Assembly: GCF_900090145.1 (NCBI RefSeq)
Contig: NZ_FMHI01000001.1
Span: 248,001-312,000, forward strand
Length of the DNA: 64,000 nt
Source of the DNA: Streptomyces sp. WMMB 322
GTDB lineage: Bacteria > Actinomycetota > Actinomycetes > Streptomycetales > Streptomycetaceae
Direction of reading: 5' to 3'
The notes under the pieces were generated by a model, which was not told the DNA's origin, searched no databases, and saw only the letters and a program-made list of their open reading frames with translations. Shown here one piece after another: positions 24,758 to 31,185 of this stretch (position 1 is its first letter; the number at the start of each line of letters is the position of its first letter). The position numbers and the translations under genes are program-made.

Positions 24758-25423
24758 ATGGCCGGTATGGCACCGCACGACCAGGAATATCCCGCAGCCG
24801 CGCCCGGACCGGCCCCCACCGTCGGCTTCGACCTGGACATGACGCTCATCGACTCGCGGCCCGGCATCAGGGCGGCCTACGAGGCGCTGTCCGCGGAGAC
24901 GGGCGTCCACATCGACGCCGCCCTGACCGTGACCCGCCTCGGGCCGCCGCTGGAGCAGGAGTTGGCCCACTGGTTCCCCGAGAAGCAGATCCCCGAGGCC
25001 GCCGAGCGCTACCGCGAGCTGTATCCGCGGTACGCGATCGAACCGTCCACCGCCATGCCGAACGCACGCGAGGCGGTCGCGGCCGTACGGGCGGCGGGCG
25101 GCAGGGCCGTCGTCGTCACCGCGAAGCACGAGCCGAACGCCAAGCTGCACCTGGAGCACCTCGGCATCGAACCGGACGCGGTGGCCGGCTGGCTGTGGGC
25201 GGAGGCCAAGGCCGAGGCGCTGCTCGATTTCGGGGCGGGCGTGTACGTGGGCGACCACACCGGCGACGTACGCGGAGCGGCGGCGGCCGGCGCCCTCTCC
25301 GTCGCGGTGCCGACGGGCCCCTGCGATGCGGAGGAGTTGCGGCGGGCCGGTGCGGATGTCGTGCTGGCCGGAGGGCTCGGCGAGTTCCCCGGCTGGTTCG
25401 CCGGCTACTGCTCCCGGCGCTGA
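24758..25423 (+). CDS. HAD-superfamily phosphatase
   Basis: This 221-residue cytosolic phosphatase has motif I GFDLDMTLIDSRPGI (nucleophile Asp and acid/base Asp), a helical cap (about 50-110), motif II AVVVTAKHEPNAK (Thr), a Lys in EAKAEALLDFG, and motif IV YVGDHTGDVRGA (GDxxGD). This is a subfamily I HAD hydrolase, close to phosphoglycolate-phosphatase-like proteins. The substrate is unknown. The frame is open far upstream but low-complexity there; ATG 24758 (or 24767) starts the real protein. Its end overlaps by 19 bases the oppositely oriented small membrane protein gene. Confidence 0.85.
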   Translation: MAGMAPHDQEYPAAAPGPAPTVGFDLDMTLIDSRPGIRAAYEALSAETGVHIDAALTVTRLGPPLEQELAHWFPEKQIPEAAERYRELYPRYAIEPSTAMPNAREAVAAVRAAGGRAVVVTAKHEPNAKLHLEHLGIEPDAVAGWLWAEAKAEALLDFGAGVYVGDHTGDVRGAAAAGALSVAVPTGPCDAEELRRAGADVVLAGGLGEFPGWFAGYCSRR

Positions 25424-25629
25424 CTCAGGGCCGACCTCACCAGGCCCGCGGCGGCCATCGCGAAGCCGACGCCCATGAGCATGCTCACGAAGTAGGCGGG
25501 CGCGGGGAAGGGCTCGGTGCCGAGGAAAAGCGGGGCCACTGTGATCAGAGTGGCCACGGCGCCGATGAGGAAGACGACGCCCCCGGATCGTACGAGAAGA
25601 TCACCGGGCCCGGACGTTTCAGTGTTCAC
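25405..25629 (-). CDS. Small membrane protein of unknown function
   Basis: This is a 74-residue protein with two transmembrane helices (GGVVFLIGAVATLITVAPLFL and AYFVSMLMGVGFAMAAAGLV) separated by a short loop, and a basic C-terminus (ALSQRREQ). GTG 25629 was chosen because the longer frame starts with a Cys/Pro-rich non-conserved segment. I do not recognise a family. It converges and overlaps by 19 bases with the HAD gene and is divergent from the cold-shock gene. Confidence 0.7.
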   Translation of the reverse strand: MNTETSGPGDLLVRSGGVVFLIGAVATLITVAPLFLGTEPFPAPAYFVSMLMGVGFAMAAAGLVRSALSQRREQ

Positions 25630-25723
25630 GCGCCCAGGGTAGATCGGTGGGCAACTGTACGGACAACAGCTCGGCGGCACCTTGCAGGCAGTCGCCGGGC
25701 ACCGGGGGATTAGCCTTGGTGAT

Positions 25724-25745
25724 GAGCGGGTCAAGCGGCCCGCTC
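25724..25745 (+). promoter_or_regulatory. Stem-loop in the probable 5' leader of the cold-shock gene
   Basis: GAGCGGG (25724-25730) pairs with CCCGCTC (25739-25745) across an 8-base loop. A second small hairpin, GCTC..GAGC, follows within 20 bases. They lie about 90-110 bases before the csp start codon, compatible with a long structured leader as in known cold-shock mRNAs. Function is inferred. Confidence 0.45.
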
Positions 25746-25833
25746 AACTTGCTCTCCGGAGCAGGATTCAGGACGAGACGCAGCTTTCAGGACGCAGCCG
25801 AGGCTGCCCGGCAGTACGAGGACGAGGACAGAC

Positions 25834-26217
25834 GTGCCTACCGGCAAGGTCAAGTGGTTCAACAGTGAGAAGGGCTTCGGCTTCCTCTCCCGCGACGACG
25901 GCGGCGATGTCTTCGTGCATTCGTCCGTGCTGCCCAGCGGAGTGGACGCCCTGAAGCCGGGCCAGAAGGTCGAGTTCGGCGTCGTCGCCGGGCAGCGAGG
26001 CGACCAGGCCCTCTCGGTGAGCGTGCTCGACCCGGCCCCGTCGGTCGCCGCGGCGCAGCGCCGCAAGCCCGACGAGCTGGCCTCGATCGTCCAGGACCTC
26101 ACCACGCTTCTCGACGGCGTGGCACAGGGCCTCGAGCGCGGCCGGTACCCGGACAAGCAGCATGGGCACAAGATCGCCGGGATGCTGCGGGCCGTCGCCG
26201 ACCAGCTCGACGTCTGA
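25834..26217 (+). CDS. CspA-family cold-shock protein with C-terminal helical extension
   Basis: This is a 127-residue single-stranded nucleic-acid-binding protein. The cold-shock domain (1-65) has RNP1 KGFGFLSRD and RNP2 DVFVHSS, preceded by GKVKWFNSEKG. Beyond it is a 60-residue helical extension (DELASIVQDLTTLLDGVAQG..KIAGMLRAVADQLDV), as in the longer actinobacterial Csp proteins. It acts as an RNA chaperone. GTG 25834 begins the conserved PTGKVKWF. It precedes mqnD in convergent orientation, as in the S. coelicolor SCO4325-SCO4327 order as I remember it. Confidence 0.92.
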   Translation: MPTGKVKWFNSEKGFGFLSRDDGGDVFVHSSVLPSGVDALKPGQKVEFGVVAGQRGDQALSVSVLDPAPSVAAAQRRKPDELASIVQDLTTLLDGVAQGLERGRYPDKQHGHKIAGMLRAVADQLDV

Positions 26218-26315
26218 GGTCCCTCGTCCGGCTCGTCGCGGGAACGCGGAGATCCGGGCGGGAGGCCCTTGTCCCCGCATGCGCGCCCTGCGCGCCCAGC
26301 ACCCTTGCCGCCGCG

Positions 26316-26343
26316 TTGGCCGTCACCGGCCGGCCGTCACCGG
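26316..26343. terminator. Tandem 14-bp hairpin units between csp and mqnD
   Basis: Two perfect, adjacent copies of GGCCGTCACCGGCC (26316-26329 and 26330-26343) each fold as a GGCCG/CGGCC stem with a TCAC loop. They sit about 100 bases past the csp stop and about 70 bases past the mqnD stop, where a two-way terminator for these convergent genes is expected. Confidence 0.55.
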
Positions 26344-26411
26344 CCGACGCGGCCGGGCGGCGGCGGGATGGGACCCCCACCCTTGCTTCGCCGGGGCCCC
26401 CACCCGGGCCG

Positions 26412-27344
26412 TCAGGCCCAGGGGGAGAGAGCGTCGTCGGGGATGGGCGGCACCAGGCCCTCCGCGGCGGCGCGGGTGAGCAGCCCGCGCACCGCGGCGA
26501 TGCCGTCCTCGCCGAGGTCCGCGGTGAACTCGTTGACGTAGAGCCCGATGTGCCGGTCCGCGACGGCGGGGTCCATCTCCTGCGCGTGTTCCATCACATA
26601 CGGGCGTGACGCCTCCGGGTCCTCCCACGCCATCCGCACCGACGCGCGTGCCGACTCCGCGAGCCGGGTCAGCATCCGCGTGCCCAGCGAACGGCGGGCG
26701 ATGATGGCGCCGAGCGGGATGGGCAGGCCCGTGGTGCGCTCCCAGTGCTCGCCCATGTCGGCGAGCTTGTGCAGCCCGTACTCCTGGTACGTGAAGCGCG
26801 CCTCGTGGATGACCAGGCCGGCGTCGACCCGGCCGTCGCGCACGGCCGGCATGATCTCGTGGAACGGCAGCACGACCACCTCGCCGACGTCGCCCGGCAC
26901 TTCGTCGGCCGCCCAGAGGCGGAAGAGCAGATAGGCGGTCGACCGCTCGCTCGGCACGGCCACGGTCCTGCCCTTCAGCGACTCCCCCTGGGGCCGGGGG
27001 GAGTCGCTGAAGAGACCCCCGCCCTGGGGCCCGTCGGCCGGTTCGCGGGTGAGGACCAGCGGTCCGCATCCGCGGCCGAGCGCGCCTCCGCAGGGCAGCA
27101 GCGCGTACTCGTCCAGCACCCACGGCAGCATCGCGTACGAAACCTTCAGCAGGTCGCCCTCGCCGCGCTCCGCCATGCCGTTGGTGACGTCGATGTCCGC
27201 GAACGTGACGTCGAGTGGCGGCGCGTCCGGCACACGGCCGTGCGCCCAGGCGTCGAAGACGAAGGTGTCGTTCGGACACGGTGAGAAGGCGATGCTCAGC
27301 GCGGAGGCCGCGCTGCCGGTGCCGCCGTTGCCGTCGGTGCTCAT
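26412..27344 (-). CDS. mqnD: 1,4-dihydroxy-6-naphthoate synthase (futalosine pathway)
   Basis: This 310-residue MqnD converts cyclic dehypoxanthinyl futalosine to 1,4-dihydroxy-6-naphthoate in the futalosine route to menaquinone. The family start SIAFSPCPNDTFVFDAWAHG, VSYAMLPWVLDEYALL, VAVPSERSTAYLLFRLW, HEARFTYQEYGLHKLADMG and PIPLGAIIARRSLG are clear. The ATG at 27344 overlaps the mqnB stop by 4 bases (ATGA), so the two are coupled. A palindrome at 26973-27012 adds about 15 residues (DGPQGGGLFSDSPRPQGESL) ahead of GRTVAVPSE, which is absent from typical MqnD; the frame is intact and the active-site segments are unaffected. Confidence 0.95.
   Translation of the reverse strand: MSTDGNGGTGSAASALSIAFSPCPNDTFVFDAWAHGRVPDAPPLDVTFADIDVTNGMAERGEGDLLKVSYAMLPWVLDEYALLPCGGALGRGCGPLVLTREPADGPQGGGLFSDSPRPQGESLKGRTVAVPSERSTAYLLFRLWAADEVPGDVGEVVVLPFHEIMPAVRDGRVDAGLVIHEARFTYQEYGLHKLADMGEHWERTTGLPIPLGAIIARRSLGTRMLTRLAESARASVRMAWEDPEASRPYVMEHAQEMDPAVADRHIGLYVNEFTADLGEDGIAAVRGLLTRAAAEGLVPPIPDDALSPWA
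26973..27012. repeat. 16-bp-stem palindrome inside mqnD
   Basis: CTTCAGCGACTCCCCC (26973-26988) and GGGGGAGTCGCTGAAG (26997-27012) form a perfect 16-bp stem with an 8-base loop. It lies in a variable loop of the mqnD reading frame and keeps the frame open. It looks like a small mobile or REP-like hairpin that inserted in frame. Confidence 0.85.
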
Positions 27345-28027
27345 GCCCCCCATGCTCGCAGCACCGGAAGCACCGCCGCGCATCCGGCCCCGAGCGCCTC
27401 CAGCGCCTCGGGAATCCGCCACGCCGCGCGGTCACGAGGGCCGACCGCGTTGGAGACGGTACGCAGCTCCAGCACCGGTACGCCGTGCGCGGCGGCCGCC
27501 TCCGCGACCCCGAAGCCCTCCATCGCCTCGGCCGCCGCTCCCGGATGCCGGGCGGTCAGCTCGCGGGCGCGGGCGTGCGTTCCGGTCACCGTCGAGACCG
27601 TGAGCACCGGTCCTCGCGCTGCCTGTGCCGCCTCGGCCGCCGCCCGTACGAGATCCGGGGGTGGGCGGTGCTCGGCCTTGCCGAAACCGAGTTCCTCGAC
27701 GGAGGCGAAACCTTCCGGGCCGTCGCCGTCCGGCCCGGAAGTGACGGCGCCCAGATCGGCCGCGACGATCGACGTCGCGACGACCGCGCCGCCCAGCGGC
27801 TGCCCGAAACCGCCGGCGATGCCCGCCGAGACGGCCACGCCGAACGGCGCCCCGCCGAGGGCGGCCGAGGTGAGCGCGGTGGCGGTGCCGGCCGCGGCGG
27901 CGGCAGGGCCGACGCCGGAGGCGAGCACCTCGACCCCGGACGAGACGCCGCCGCGCTCCAGTCCGGAGAGCACCGCGTCCCGCTCTGCGGCGACGGCGGT
28001 GACGATCAGGATGCGTGGTGAGGGCAT
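27341..28027 (-). CDS. mqnB: Futalosine hydrolase
   Basis: This is a 228-residue MqnB of the nucleoside phosphorylase/MTA-nucleosidase fold. It removes hypoxanthine from futalosine in menaquinone biosynthesis. Family features are ILIVTAVAAERDAVLSGL at the start, the glycine turn VGPAAAAAGTATAL, FGVAVSAGIAGGF, VLTVSTVTGTHARA, and the active-site region AAEAMEGFGVAEAAAAHGVP plus ELRTVSNAVGPRDRAAWRI. Start ATG 28027 is 25 bases from the MFS stop. Its stop overlaps the mqnD ATG. Confidence 0.94.
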   Translation of the reverse strand: MPSPRILIVTAVAAERDAVLSGLERGGVSSGVEVLASGVGPAAAAAGTATALTSAALGGAPFGVAVSAGIAGGFGQPLGGAVVATSIVAADLGAVTSGPDGDGPEGFASVEELGFGKAEHRPPPDLVRAAAEAAQAARGPVLTVSTVTGTHARARELTARHPGAAAEAMEGFGVAEAAAAHGVPVLELRTVSNAVGPRDRAAWRIPEALEALGAGCAAVLPVLRAWGA

Positions 28028-28052
28028 GGCCGCAGGCTAGCCGTGCGCCACG

Positions 28053-29477
28053 TCAGGCAGCCCGGGGGTGCGGCGTGCCCTGTCTGGCGGCGCGCAGCAG
28101 GTTCCGTACGGAGAACACGGCGCCCGTGGCGATCACGACCGCGCCGACGCCCATTCCGAGCGGGCCGATCAGCGGCAGAGAGATACCGAGCCCGCCGCCC
28201 ACGACCCACGACATCTGCATCAGCGTCTCGGAACGCGCGAAGGCCGACGTACGGACCTCCTCCGGCACGTCCCGCTGGATCAGCGCGTCCAGTGACAGCT
28301 TGCCGAGGGCCTGGGAGATTCCCGCGGTCATCGCGACCAGCGCGACCGTGACCGTCCCGTAGACCACACCTGCCGTGACGACCGCGCCCAGCGCGCAGGC
28401 CAGCACCCCCGCGATGATCACCTCGGGGGCCCTGGCCCTGAGCCAGGCGCCGATCGCGGTGCCCAGCGCGTTGCCGCCGCCAGCGGCGACGGCCACGAGG
28501 CCCAGCGAGAACGCGCCGGACAGACCGGTCAGCGGCTGGTCGCGCAGGAGGAAGGCGAGGAAGAAGGTGAGGAAGCCGGACAGGCCGCGCAGCGCCGAGT
28601 TCGCCACCAGGGCGCTGCGCACGGATGCGCCCACGGTCCGCAGGCCCGGCCGTCTCTCGCCCCGGCCCCCGCGTCCGTCCCGGCCGCCGCCCTCCCTCTG
28701 CTTGTCGCGCCCGTCCCGGCGGAGCCGGATCGTCCGGCCGGGCTCGCGGAGCCGTGCGGGGGCGAGTCTCGCCTTGCGCTCGCCCTTCGCCGAGTCGACC
28801 TTGCCGGGAAGGGTGAAGGACAGGAACGCTCCCAGCGCGAACACGGCGAACGCCGCGTAGAGCGGCAGCGGCGACCCCAGCTGGTGCAGCACCGCACCGA
28901 TCGGCGCTGCCACACCCGTCGCCACGAGGCCCGCGAGGGTCACCCGGGAATTCGCCTTCACCAGCGCAAACGTCTGCGGCAGCAGCCTCGGCACCACCGC
29001 CGAACGCACCACCCCGTACGCCTTGGACGACACCAGCACTGCCAGCGCCGCCGGATACAGCTCCAGGCGTCCCGAGTCCACCGCACCCGACATCGCGAGC
29101 GCGAGCAGCGCGCGGGCCAGCATCGACGCGGCCATCGCGGCTCGGCGTCCGTGCGGCACCTTGTCCAGGAGCGGCCCGATCACCGGAGCGAGAAGGGCGA
29201 ACGGCGCCATCGTGACGAGGAGATACAGCGCGACCCGGCCGCGCGCCTCCCCGGTGGGTACGGAGAAGAAGATCGTGGAGGCGAGGGCGACCGTGATCAG
29301 CATGTCGCCCGCGGAGTTGACCGCGTGCAGTTCGATGAGTTTGCCGAGGCCCGACTCCCCTGCGCCCTCGCCGTGCGTGAAGCGCCGGAGTCGACGGGCC
29401 ACAGCCGCGGGTGGCCGTCGTACGGCACGCGCGGCCCCGCGAAGCAGACGACGTCCGCGTCCAGGCTCGGCAGCCAC
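28053..29477 (-). CDS. MFS transporter, first gene of the mqnBD operon
   Basis: This is a 474-residue MFS protein with about 12 membrane helices. Recognisable parts are GKLIELHAVNSAGDMLITVALAST, LLAPVIGPLLDKVPHGRRAA (MFS motif A-like loop), VVRSAVVPRLLPQTFALVKANSR, and in the second half LSLDALIQRDVPEEVRTSAFARSETLMQMSWV. A long Arg/Gly-rich loop (GRDKQREGGGRDGRGGRGER) separates the two halves. The gene precedes mqnB by 25 bases on the same strand, so the three are probably one transcript. A role in menaquinone metabolism is not implied by the sequence. GTG 29477 is likely but lacks a strong ribosome-binding site. Confidence 0.8.
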   Translation of the reverse strand: MAAEPGRGRRLLRGAARAVRRPPAAVARRLRRFTHGEGAGESGLGKLIELHAVNSAGDMLITVALASTIFFSVPTGEARGRVALYLLVTMAPFALLAPVIGPLLDKVPHGRRAAMAASMLARALLALAMSGAVDSGRLELYPAALAVLVSSKAYGVVRSAVVPRLLPQTFALVKANSRVTLAGLVATGVAAPIGAVLHQLGSPLPLYAAFAVFALGAFLSFTLPGKVDSAKGERKARLAPARLREPGRTIRLRRDGRDKQREGGGRDGRGGRGERRPGLRTVGASVRSALVANSALRGLSGFLTFFLAFLLRDQPLTGLSGAFSLGLVAVAAGGGNALGTAIGAWLRARAPEVIIAGVLACALGAVVTAGVVYGTVTVALVAMTAGISQALGKLSLDALIQRDVPEEVRTSAFARSETLMQMSWVVGGGLGISLPLIGPLGMGVGAVVIATGAVFSVRNLLRAARQGTPHPRAA

Positions 29478-29808
29478 GAGCTTCAGTCTGCCCCAACGGC
29501 GGTGACGGATGCGGACACTCCACGCCGGACGGACATCCGTGCACCCGCGGCTGGGGAATCCCTCCGGAACGGGTCACCGATTCCGTGGGGTAGCGTGGGC
29601 GGCGGTGCGTTCCGCACGGCCCCGAGCGGGGCGCGGACGTTCGCAGCGGCTCCCCGGTTCCGCTCCGTCCGCGAACCAAGGGGCGCCCCCGCCGAGGTAT
29701 GGGGTCTCCCCGCCGCAGGCAGGGGAACCGCCCCTTCGCGGCCGCCTGCGGGAGTGCACGCCGACACCGGCGCTATGGCGTAGGAGAGACGATTCTTGTG
29801 AGTGCTGC
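29478..29808. other. Divergent region between the MFS-mqnBD operon and the DUF3027 gene
   Basis: These 331 bases should contain both outward promoters. A GC-rich patch at 29683-29735 with GGGGCGCCCCC and GGGGTCTCCCC looks like degenerate hairpin elements. No gene other than the four-codon mini-ORF at 29798 (separate entry) is supported. Confidence 0.5.
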
Positions 29809-29812
29809 ATGA
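29798..29812 (+). promoter_or_regulatory. Four-codon mini-ORF coupled to the DUF3027 start
   Basis: GTG AGT GCT GCA TGA is preceded by GGAGAG (29783-29788) at a 9-base spacing, while the DUF3027 ATG (29809) has no ribosome-binding site at the right distance. The mini-ORF stop overlaps that ATG as ATGA. Either ribosomes load at the GTG and restart at the ATG, or the original V/M-S-A-A start was displaced by a frameshift. Confidence 0.5.
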
Positions 29813-30783
29813 CCGCCGCGACGCGAAGCGGCCGTACCCGTCGCGCCTCTGCCCCCGACCGGCTCTGCGCCGAGGCCGTCGAGCTCGCGCGCGAAGCGGC
29901 TCAGACGGCTGCGGGCCCCGGTCAGGTCGGCGAGCACATCGAGGTCGTGGCCGACGCGGACCGCGTCGTCACGCACTTCTTCGAGTGCCGGGAGTCGGCG
30001 TACCGCGGCTGGCGCTGGGCGGTGACTCTGACCCGGGCGTCCCGGGCGAAGACGGTCACGCTGGACGAGACCGTTCTCCTTCCCGGCCCCGACGCGCTGC
30101 TGGCCCCCGAGTGGGTCCCGTGGAACGAGCGGCTGCGCCGCGGCGACCTCGGGCCCGGCGATCTGCTGCCCACCGAGGCGGACGACCTGCGCCTGGTGCC
30201 CGGCTACGCGGAAGGCGTCGGAAGCGCGGCGGGCGCCGGTGACGTCACCGGCGGCACGGACGAGGAGGCGGGTGCTGCCGGCGCGGAGGCCCGTACCGCC
30301 GAGGCCGACGCTGCCGCCCGGGCCCGGGAAGCCGCCGCCGGCGAGGTGCCGGCCGAGGATGTTCCCGCCGGGGAGGCGGCCTCCGAGCGCGACGGGGCGG
30401 AGCCGCGGACGGAGATCCTCCCGCCTCCGGAGCGCGCCAGGATCGAGGCGGTCGCCGAGGAACTGGGCATGGGCCGCCCGCGCGTGCTGTCCCGCTACGG
30501 GCTGGAGACGGCGGCCGACCGCTGGGAGGACGAGTACGGGCCGGACACGCTCATGGCACAGTCCGCGCCGGCGAACTGCATCTCGTGCGGCTTCCTGCTG
30601 CCGCTGGCGGGTTCGCTGCGTCAGGCCTTCGGGGTCTGCGCGAACGAGTACAGCACTGCGGACGGCCACGTCGTCTCGCTCGCCTACGGGTGCGGCGGCC
30701 ACTCGGAGGCGGCGGTCATGCCGAAGACGCCGCAGCCGCCGCCCCCGGTGATCGACGAGACGCAGGCGGACGAACTCTCCTGA
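29809..30783 (+). CDS. DUF3027 protein
   Basis: This is a 324-residue actinobacterial protein of the DUF3027 family. The conserved N-terminal half contains LCAEAVELAREAAQTAA, RVVTHFFECRESAYRGWRWAV and VLLPGPDALLAPEWVPWNER. The middle is an Ala/Glu/Gly-rich linker (about 145-210) that varies between species. The conserved C-terminus GRPRVLSRYGLETAADRW leads to NCISCGFLLPLAGSLRQAFG and VCANEYSTADGHVVSLAYGCGGHSEA, a Cys/His-rich segment that may bind metal. The function is unknown. Two strong hairpins follow the stop codon. Confidence 0.88.
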   Translation: MTAATRSGRTRRASAPDRLCAEAVELAREAAQTAAGPGQVGEHIEVVADADRVVTHFFECRESAYRGWRWAVTLTRASRAKTVTLDETVLLPGPDALLAPEWVPWNERLRRGDLGPGDLLPTEADDLRLVPGYAEGVGSAAGAGDVTGGTDEEAGAAGAEARTAEADAAARAREAAAGEVPAEDVPAGEAASERDGAEPRTEILPPPERARIEAVAEELGMGRPRVLSRYGLETAADRWEDEYGPDTLMAQSAPANCISCGFLLPLAGSLRQAFGVCANEYSTADGHVVSLAYGCGGHSEAAVMPKTPQPPPPVIDETQADELS

Positions 30784-31185
30784 GCGGCACGGGATTCGCC
30801 TCCGGCGCGTGATGCGCACCGGAGGCGGCCGCGGCCGCCGTGGGAGCCGCGGCCGTGAACCCGGCCTCGAAAGGGGCCCGGTACCCGGTGCCGGAGGCGC
30901 CGCGCTCCCGTCAGATGCCCGTCGCCCCGCTCTGAAGCCGCCCCGCTCCTGACTGCCCGGCTGGGGCCCGCAGATGACCGCACGGGCCGGCTTGCGAGTG
31001 TCTCGCCAACTCCCGGTCCTGCTCCGGCTCCAGCCCGGCCCCGGCCCCGCCCCGGCGCACCGCACACCGGCCGATGCGAACCCGCGCCAGGGCGGACGCC
31101 GACCGTCGGGGGAGGAGCCGCCGGCGTGATGCCGTACCGTCACCGGCGGGGCGGGGGTGCCGGTTGCGCGACGAAGGAGACGGCG
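30784..31185. other. Intergenic region between DUF3027 and the sacsin-like gene
   Basis: A 402-base region, starting with the tandem terminator hairpins and ending with the ribosome-binding site AAGGAGA of the next gene. The middle is C-rich on the top strand with no protein-like frame. It should hold the promoter of the sacsin-like ATPase gene. Confidence 0.55.
30797..30854 (+). terminator. Two consecutive hairpins after DUF3027
   Basis: CGCCTCCGG (30797-30805) pairs with CCGGAGGCG (30819-30827), with a further GCGC/GCGC pairing inside the loop. Then GGCCGCGGC (30827-30835) pairs with GCCGCGGCC (30846-30854). The pair begins 14 bases after the DUF3027 stop. This is a typical U-tract-less actinobacterial terminator position. 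Confidence 0.7.
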
